DNA of 53,107 nucleotides from an uncultured Bacteroidota bacterium (lineage in GTDB: Bacteria > Bacteroidota > Bacteroidia > Flavobacteriales > Flavobacteriaceae). Positions 43,996 to 50,329 of this stretch are shown in pieces (positions within the stretch are counted from its first letter, which is position 1; the number at the start of each line of letters is the position of its first letter). The stretch covers positions 1-53,107 of the forward strand of contig CABXUL010000008.1 of the NCBI GenBank assembly GCA_902515395.1, given 5' to 3'. The notes beneath the pieces are model-generated. The model searched no databases. It saw only the letters and a list, made by a program, of their open reading frames with translations, and was not told where the DNA came from. The translations under genes and the position numbers were made by a program.

Positions 43996-46080
43996 ATGAG
44001 CTATAACTGCAACATATATTCAATATTAGTAATTAGTTTTTTCCTTTTTTTTATTAAATCAAAGGCACAGATATCTAGTAAAGATATTTCAAGAGCCATC
44101 GATCTTAAGTCACTAGATCACCCTTATTTATATTTTAATGAATCAGAAAAAAAGGATTTAATATATAGAATAGAAAACGATAGTGAGTCAAATGATATTT
44201 TTCGAGAACTTGAGGCGAAAGCCAAAGTGTGGTTATCAATGCCCGTATATCATAATATTCCTATACAGGGAAAAAACACAAGGGCTGATTGGTCTGAACT
44301 CGATAGAAGCTCAAAATATTCTCAATATTACAGTACAAATAGAAACAATTCATTTTTGCTTGCATTTCTATACCAAATGACTGGTAATCAAAAATATGCA
44401 GATAAGGCATTTGAATTTGCAGATGCTTTTTGTGATTTGACAACATGGACTCAGAGAGCGCACGAGTTTCCAATTATTTATTCCCGTATAATGCCCTGGA
44501 ATGTTCCCGATGACCAAGTGAACTTTAATTTCGATCACTTTAATGGTGATTCTGGCAGAATTATGGCCGCCGTTTATGATTGGTTGTATCCTGCATTGAA
44601 TAGAGCTCAAAGGGACAGAATCAGAGGCGCTCTACTTGAAAAAGTTATTACAAGGGTTAGGGGAGATTATGAATTTCATTGGTGGGCAACAGCCTATCGA
44701 TGTAACTGGTGCGGAGTATGTAACTCAGGTGTCGGTTTGGCTGGACTAGCCCTTCTTAAGGAACATCCTCAACTTACTGATGTAGTTGCTGAATCCTTTA
44801 ATAGAATAAACAGTATGTTCAATGAACTTGGAATTGATGGTGGTTGGCAAGAAGGGGGGGGATATTGGAATTATGGTGTTCATACCTCAAGTTTTTTCGC
44901 AGATGCATTAAAAAGATTAACTAAAGGAAAGTTTAATTTATTTAAAAATGAAAGACTTCGTCAAAATCCAGTAACTTTCCCCTTGTATATTTCTTTGCCC
45001 GGTAATCAATCACTTAATTTTGAGGACTCTAGGGGAACTAGCCTTGTTGGAAGCCCTCATTTAATTAACAAGCTAGCCACAGAAACTAAAAGCCCGATAG
45101 CGGCATGGTACAGAAATGAGTTTTTTAATGCAGGGAACAATATATTTGATATAATTTGGCCAAACCCAAAATCTATTGGTAAACCACCAGCAAATCCTTC
45201 AATTCATTTTCGAACCCTTGACTGGTGGGTCATGAGAAGTGATTTTAAAGACTCAAATAAAGTTGTTGTAGCTGGAAAAGCAGGAATGAATGATGATCCT
45301 CATCATGGTCATCTTGATATAGGTCATTTTATCATTTATTGGAAAAATAATTATTTTATAAGAGATCTTGGTATGTCAGGATATGATGAAAAATATTTTG
45401 ATGAGGATAGATTTAATTACCCAGAGGCTAATAGTGAGGGACATAATACAATTTTTGTTAATGGAGAAGTTCAAATATCAGGTAAATATTATAAGAAGGC
45501 TTATGACTACTCAGTTGGAGGTAAAGTTATAGAATTTAGATCTTCAACTTCGAGGGATTTTGTTCTAATGAACCCTACAAACGCTTTCTCAAAGAAAGAG
45601 CTTAAACATTGGACCCGATCTGTATTATTAGAAAAACCAAATTTAACTTTGTTATTAGATAAAATTAAAGCTAATAATAAGGATGCTTACTATGAAATAA
45701 GATTCCATCCAGGTGTAGATTATCAAATTCATAAAAAATATGTTTTACTTGGTAGTGGAGAATCTAAAATGGCACTCATACCTATTACAGATATTGATTT
45801 TAATTTAATTGAGGGTAAACATGCATCGCAGATGGTTAATCCAACTCAAAATTTTAAGTGGATAAAATATTTTGATATTGAATTTAAATCTGAGAGTGAT
45901 AATGTGTCAGTTGCAACACTTATTTTACCAATAGCTAGCAAAAATGAGATTGATGAAATTTTAGAGTCAAAATCAATTTCCTCAAACCATTCCCGAGATC
46001 TTAAAATAAGTTTTATCTACAAGAATAAAACTTATCAATACGAGTATGAGCTTACTGAAAATGGTTATTCATTAAAATAG
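43996..46080 (+). CDS. Second heparinase II/III-type polysaccharide lyase, exported
   Basis: I use the ATG at 43996 (694 residues), after the previous stop, giving a signal peptide ending near SKAQ; the ATG at 43975 lies in the preceding gene. The alpha-toroid has WWATAYRCNWCGVCNSGVG and GGWQEGGGYWNYGVHTSSFF, equivalent to the NNWNQVC and PEGSTYWGYG segments of its neighbour. The beta domain has DDPHHGHLDIGHFIIYWKNN and EGHNTIFVNGEV. It is of the same fold but clearly different from the preceding lyase, so the two probably cut different linkages or substitution patterns. The gene contains a run of eight G at about 44855 that keeps the frame here. It is followed after five bases by the BNR_4 gene. 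Confidence 0.85.
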   Translation: MSYNCNIYSILVISFFLFFIKSKAQISSKDISRAIDLKSLDHPYLYFNESEKKDLIYRIENDSESNDIFRELEAKAKVWLSMPVYHNIPIQGKNTRADWSELDRSSKYSQYYSTNRNNSFLLAFLYQMTGNQKYADKAFEFADAFCDLTTWTQRAHEFPIIYSRIMPWNVPDDQVNFNFDHFNGDSGRIMAAVYDWLYPALNRAQRDRIRGALLEKVITRVRGDYEFHWWATAYRCNWCGVCNSGVGLAGLALLKEHPQLTDVVAESFNRINSMFNELGIDGGWQEGGGYWNYGVHTSSFFADALKRLTKGKFNLFKNERLRQNPVTFPLYISLPGNQSLNFEDSRGTSLVGSPHLINKLATETKSPIAAWYRNEFFNAGNNIFDIIWPNPKSIGKPPANPSIHFRTLDWWVMRSDFKDSNKVVVAGKAGMNDDPHHGHLDIGHFIIYWKNNYFIRDLGMSGYDEKYFDEDRFNYPEANSEGHNTIFVNGEVQISGKYYKKAYDYSVGGKVIEFRSSTSRDFVLMNPTNAFSKKELKHWTRSVLLEKPNLTLLLDKIKANNKDAYYEIRFHPGVDYQIHKKYVLLGSGESKMALIPITDIDFNLIEGKHASQMVNPTQNFKWIKYFDIEFKSESDNVSVATLILPIASKNEIDEILESKSISSNHSRDLKISFIYKNKTYQYEYELTENGYSLK

Positions 46081-46085
46081 CGAAT

Positions 46086-47522
46086 ATGATAAGGGTAATA
46101 ATAATTTTATTTACAGTTTTTTATTTGTCATGTGATCGAAATAAATCTGAGATTATTCTCGATGAAACTTCCAAAAAAGAAATAGTAGTTCAAAAAATTA
46201 AAATTGATTCAGTTTGGTCAGGCCATAGGGTTAAATTTTCATTATTAACGCATAAAAATCGACAATATATAGCTTATTATAATGCTAATAGAAATATGAT
46301 TGTTGGTCAAAGAGAACTTTCCAATGATAAGTTTGACCTATATCAAATGCCAGCACCAAAAAGATTGAAGAATGCAGAAGATAAAAGAGGGCGTATTTCT
46401 TCAACAGAGGTAGGTTGGGATTCTCACAATTCAATTACTATGGCAGTAGATAAAAAAGGTTATATCCATCTATCTGGAAATATGCATGTTGACTCACTAA
46501 CGTATTTTAAGAGTCAAAAACCAAATGATGTTTTTTCATTGGAACGCCAGTTCCCAATGGTTGGTCCAAACGAATTAAAGGCCACTTATCCAAAATTTAT
46601 GCTCACAAAAGAGCAGAATTTAATATTTCATTATAGGGACGGGGGCAGTGGAAATGGAAATGAAATTTACAATATATATTCCACTGAAAACAAATCTTGG
46701 ACAAGAATGCTTGATGTTCCTCTCACTGATGGCCAAGGATTAATGAATGCTTATCAATCTCAACCTGAATTAAGGGAGGATGGCTGGTATCATGTTTTTT
46801 GGGTGTGGAGAGATACACCTGACTGTTCCACCAATCATGACTTATCATATATGAAAAGTCCTGATCTTATCAATTGGTATGACGTTTTTAATAAATCAAT
46901 TAGTCTTCCTGCTACACTAGAAAATAAATCTTTAATCGTAGATCCCATTCCACCTAAAGGAGGAATAATTAATTTGGCAGCCAAACTTTGTTTTGACCAA
47001 AATAATAATCCACTTTTTGTTTACCATAAATACGACCAAAAGGGAAATCTTCAGCTATATATCGCTAATTTAAATAAAGGTGTATGGAAATATCACGTAA
47101 TAACAAATTGGGACTACCGTTGGGAGTTTTCTGGAAATGGCAGTATTAAATCTGAGTTTAGGCTACAAAATTTTGACAGAAGAGCTGATGGGTTCTTTGA
47201 GGTTGGATATTGGCATATTAAATATGGTTATGGTACAATACTTCTTAACAATGAATTAAATCCTGTTGGGAAAGTAATCAAACCCATTCAACTTTTTAAA
47301 ACATATTATGTTAGTGAAAAAAATAATAGTGAATCAAAATTAGAGGGGGATTTTCCTGGTTTAGGAATCAGAACCTCCCAAGATGATGGGAAAAAGGATG
47401 ATACCAATACACGTTTTGTTTTAAAATGGGAAACATTAGATTCGAACAGGGATAGACCAAGAGAAAAACCCTGGCCTTCACCAAGTAACTTATATTTATA
47501 TAAATTAAAATCAAACAATTAA
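46086..47522 (+). CDS. BNR_4 beta-propeller lipoprotein, PL42/GH145-like (rhamnose-glucuronate active)
   Basis: The 478-residue lipoprotein has lipobox YLSC (Cys16). It is a seven-bladed propeller candidate of the BNR_4 type, with SGHRVKFSLLTH (His47), YIAYYNANRNMIVGQR, WDSHNSITMAVDKKG (His114, Asn115), IHLSGNMHV (His128, His134) and FHYRDGGSGNG. The same pattern occurs in PL42 and GH145 proteins, which act on alpha-L-rhamnose-1,4-glucuronate, where a single His at the position of His47 is important (recalled, not searched). Ulvan lyases of PL24/PL25 share the fold. A lyase removing or cutting next to glucuronate would supply unsaturated ends to the GH105 gene that follows eleven bases later. 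The family is likely; the reaction is not certain. Confidence 0.75.
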   Translation: MIRVIIILFTVFYLSCDRNKSEIILDETSKKEIVVQKIKIDSVWSGHRVKFSLLTHKNRQYIAYYNANRNMIVGQRELSNDKFDLYQMPAPKRLKNAEDKRGRISSTEVGWDSHNSITMAVDKKGYIHLSGNMHVDSLTYFKSQKPNDVFSLERQFPMVGPNELKATYPKFMLTKEQNLIFHYRDGGSGNGNEIYNIYSTENKSWTRMLDVPLTDGQGLMNAYQSQPELREDGWYHVFWVWRDTPDCSTNHDLSYMKSPDLINWYDVFNKSISLPATLENKSLIVDPIPPKGGIINLAAKLCFDQNNNPLFVYHKYDQKGNLQLYIANLNKGVWKYHVITNWDYRWEFSGNGSIKSEFRLQNFDRRADGFFEVGYWHIKYGYGTILLNNELNPVGKVIKPIQLFKTYYVSEKNNSESKLEGDFPGLGIRTSQDDGKKDDTNTRFVLKWETLDSNRDRPREKPWPSPSNLYLYKLKSNN

Positions 47523-47533
47523 ATTAAAATCAT

Positions 47534-48682
47534 ATGAAACATACTAAACAAATCTCATTAATAATATTACTTCTATTTATATCTCCGATTTTTTCTCAGG
47601 ATATAAAACCAGAGGAGGTTAAAAAAATAATGAAAAAAGTCGCTGATTGGGAAATTCAGCACCATGATGATCTAGCGTATCGAGCTCAGAATTCTAGACT
47701 ATCAAGGGGTAAGCATGATATGTTAGATTGGACTAATGGAGCACTTTATGTTGGAATGTCAAAATGGGCTGCTATGGCTGATAGTGAAAAATATTTTGAT
47801 TGGCTCAAGGGAATTGGTGAGGATCATGATTGGAAGCTGCACATGAGAAATGGATATTATGCCAGAGTTTTCCATGCTGATGACCATACCGTTGGACAAA
47901 CATACTTTCATCTTTACAGAAAATATAAAGATGAAAAAATGATCAAACCGACTATAAATCAATTTGATTTCATACTTTATCATCCTTCTAAAACAAAAAT
48001 GGACTGGAAGTCTCCCTTTCATCAAGATAGATGGAATTGGTGTGATGCATTATTCATGTCTCCACCAGTCTGGGTTATGGCATCAAATTTAACAAGAGAC
48101 AGAAAGTACATTGATTTTATGGTTAAGGAGTGGAAGGCCACTACAAATCATTTATATGATAAAAAGGAAAATCTTTATTACAGGGATGGTTCATATTTTA
48201 ATAAGCTAGATAATGGAACAAAAATTTTCTGGGCAAGAGGAAATGGTTGGGTTTTTGCTGGTTTATCTAATGTCATGGATGAACTTGATCCAAATGATAA
48301 AGATTATCCATACTTTTTAAAATTATATAAAAAGATGGCAAAAAAGCTTTTGGAAATTCAAACTCCTCAGGGGCATTGGGCTATGAGTCTATTAGGACAA
48401 AAATTTTATCCTACGCCTGAGACAAGTGGGTCTTCATTTTTTATATATGGGCTTGCTTGGGGTATTAACAATGGCATACTAGATAAAGCAACTTATAGTC
48501 CAGCAGTAGAGCGTGGTTGGAACGCAATGGTAAGCCATGTAAATAGCGATGGAATGTTATCATATGTCCAGCCAATTGGCGCGGAACCTGGTGAGGCCTA
48601 CCCCGATAAGACTGAGGTGTATGGAGTTGGAGCATTTTTGAGCGCTGGCTCAGAAGTGTATAAATTATATGGAGGAAAGTAA
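47534..48682 (+). CDS. GH105 unsaturated uronyl hydrolase, exported
   Basis: The 382-residue protein has a signal peptide ending near IFSQ. The (alpha/alpha)6 barrel shows DWTNGALYVGM, HADDHTVGQTYFHLY, WNWCDALFMSPPVW (Asp171), ARGNGWVFAGLSNV and SGSSFFIYGLAWGINNG. These match the single-domain GH105 architecture; the paralogue at 24042 has an added C-terminal domain. The enzyme would hydrate and release the 4,5-unsaturated glucuronyl or galacturonyl residue from lyase products. Position in a lyase operon supports this. Its signal predicts action in the periplasm. The sugar to which the uronate is linked, rhamnose for example, is inferred only. Confidence 0.93.
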   Translation: MKHTKQISLIILLLFISPIFSQDIKPEEVKKIMKKVADWEIQHHDDLAYRAQNSRLSRGKHDMLDWTNGALYVGMSKWAAMADSEKYFDWLKGIGEDHDWKLHMRNGYYARVFHADDHTVGQTYFHLYRKYKDEKMIKPTINQFDFILYHPSKTKMDWKSPFHQDRWNWCDALFMSPPVWVMASNLTRDRKYIDFMVKEWKATTNHLYDKKENLYYRDGSYFNKLDNGTKIFWARGNGWVFAGLSNVMDELDPNDKDYPYFLKLYKKMAKKLLEIQTPQGHWAMSLLGQKFYPTPETSGSSFFIYGLAWGINNGILDKATYSPAVERGWNAMVSHVNSDGMLSYVQPIGAEPGEAYPDKTEVYGVGAFLSAGSEVYKLYGGK

Positions 48683-48723
48683 ATCATGAGTTAAATTTTA
48701 ATTAGATTTAACCTTATTATAGT

Positions 48724-50205
48724 ATGATAAGATATTTTTTTTTCTTCCTAACAGGTCTTTTAATTATTGGCTGTCAAAGCCCATACAAAATTGGTGGCCC
48801 ATATTTTGGAAATGGACTTAAAAATGGTTGGGCAGATCAAAACTCTATTGTAATTTGGACACGTCTAACGCAATATAAAGAGGCATATTTTGAAGGGGAA
48901 CCCTTTAAAGAAATATCTAAGGATTTAATGCTTTCTATGGCTAAAAATCCAAATATCGATTCTATATATAGTAGTCAGATCCCAAAAGGTTTAAAATTAA
49001 GTGACATGGAAGGTTATTGTCCAGGAATGGATGGAGAAGTTCAACTTCATTATTACCTAAAAAGTAGTCCAATGGAAATTATGGTTTCTGATTGGGTTGA
49101 AGTTGATAATAAAAAAGATTTTACATATCAATGGAATTTATCTGATTTAAAACCAGGAGGGTCATATGGATTAAAAATTTTCTCTAGGCAAAAGGGTGCC
49201 AAAAAAATTCAGGATAGCATTTTTGGCAGCTTTGCTTTACCAAGTGAAAAATCATCTTTACAGGCTGTGAAATTCTGTGTAGTATCATGCCACGATTTTA
49301 ATAGAAGAGACGATATTATAAACGGTCACAAAATATATCCTAGTATGGATAAAATAAAGCCTGATTTTTATATTCATACTGGGGACATAGAATATATGGA
49401 CAAACCGAATCCATATGCCATGACAGAAGAGCTTATGAGGTTCAAATGGAATCGTTTATTTTCTCTTCCTTTTCAAAGATCTTTTTATAATAAATACACT
49501 TCTTATTTCATGAAGGATGATCATGATATAGGTTTTAATGATAGTTATCCCGGAAAGGATTATGGAACTGTGCCTTTTGAGAGGGGATTGGAAATTTTTG
49601 ATTTAGAACAGTTTCCAAGTTATGAAAAAAGGTATAAAACTGTCCGCTGGGGGAAGGATTTACAGATTTGGATAGTTGAGGGCCGTAATTATCGGAGTCC
49701 AAATAATTTTGTCGATGGACCTGAGAAGACCATATGGGGTGTGGACCAAAAGAATTGGTTTTATGAAACTGTTTCAAACTCTGATGCTTTATTCAAGGTT
49801 TTAATTACTTCCTCTCCCATACTGGGTCCTGATAAGATCAATAAAAATGATAATCTCAGTAATGATAAATATGCTTACGAACAGGGAGAAATACTAGATT
49901 TTATAAAAAAGCAAAATAATTTATACATTGTCAATGGAGATAGACATTGGCAATATGTTACCCATATCGATGGAACAAATCTTTGGGAATTTGGATGTGG
50001 TGCCGGAACAGATTCTCATTCCCTCCCAACTCAGGGAGGATGGAATCGAGGAGATCCAGAGCCAGAGCATGAATTTTTGAGACTAAAAGGAGGCTTTTTA
50101 ACAGTTGAGGCCTCGCGGGCTGAAAATACATCTTCAATTTCTTTTTTTCATCACGATGTAGATGGTGAAATAGTGAATAAAAAAACTTTTTTTCATTTTA
50201 AATAA
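48724..50205 (+). CDS. PhoD-type metallophosphoesterase, lipoprotein
   Basis: The 493-residue lipoprotein (lipobox IIGC, Cys17) is a paralogue of the enzyme at 31303. It has the PhoD N-terminal domain (GPYFGNGLKNGWADQNSIV), then HTGDIEYMD, MKDDHDIGFNDSYPG, RSPNNFVDGPEKTIWG and NGDRHWQYVTHIDG as metal-binding and family segments. The shared NDSY, RSPNxxxDGPxKTIWG and SSPILGPDKINKNDNLSN-like stretches define a subgroup. It lies 41 bases after the GH105 gene and ends the lyase block; an A+T-only inverted repeat follows its stop. Its location again suggests a glycan-linked ester rather than phosphate scavenging. Confidence 0.88.
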   Translation: MIRYFFFFLTGLLIIGCQSPYKIGGPYFGNGLKNGWADQNSIVIWTRLTQYKEAYFEGEPFKEISKDLMLSMAKNPNIDSIYSSQIPKGLKLSDMEGYCPGMDGEVQLHYYLKSSPMEIMVSDWVEVDNKKDFTYQWNLSDLKPGGSYGLKIFSRQKGAKKIQDSIFGSFALPSEKSSLQAVKFCVVSCHDFNRRDDIINGHKIYPSMDKIKPDFYIHTGDIEYMDKPNPYAMTEELMRFKWNRLFSLPFQRSFYNKYTSYFMKDDHDIGFNDSYPGKDYGTVPFERGLEIFDLEQFPSYEKRYKTVRWGKDLQIWIVEGRNYRSPNNFVDGPEKTIWGVDQKNWFYETVSNSDALFKVLITSSPILGPDKINKNDNLSNDKYAYEQGEILDFIKKQNNLYIVNGDRHWQYVTHIDGTNLWEFGCGAGTDSHSLPTQGGWNRGDPEPEHEFLRLKGGFLTVEASRAENTSSISFFHHDVDGEIVNKKTFFHFK

Positions 50206-50206
50206 A

Positions 50207-50229
50207 TTAAATTTTTAACAAAAATTTAA
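50207..50229 (+). terminator. A+T-only hairpin after the PhoD-type gene, possible weak terminator
   Basis: TTAAATTTTT and AAAAATTTAA form a perfect ten-base stem with loop AAC one base after the stop codon at 50205. With no G-C pair it is a weak hairpin, so termination is uncertain. Confidence 0.4.
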
Positions 50230-50263
50230 GATTTGTATTAAAAAAGTATTAATTTCACTCCCC

Positions 50264-50275
50264 GTGTACGTGAAC
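50264..50275. promoter_or_regulatory. Operator-like palindrome upstream of the second susC gene
   Basis: GTGTACGTGAAC matches the left arm and centre of the site upstream of the first susC exactly (GTGTACGTG), with a poorer right arm (two mismatched pairs). TTTC at 50253 and TATTCATTG at 50276 could be degenerate promoter boxes around it. The gene starts 55 bases downstream. Confidence 0.5.
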
Positions 50276-50329
50276 TATTCATTGATGCACGATTATCAAA
50301 CTAATTTACAATAACTAAAAAAATAATTT

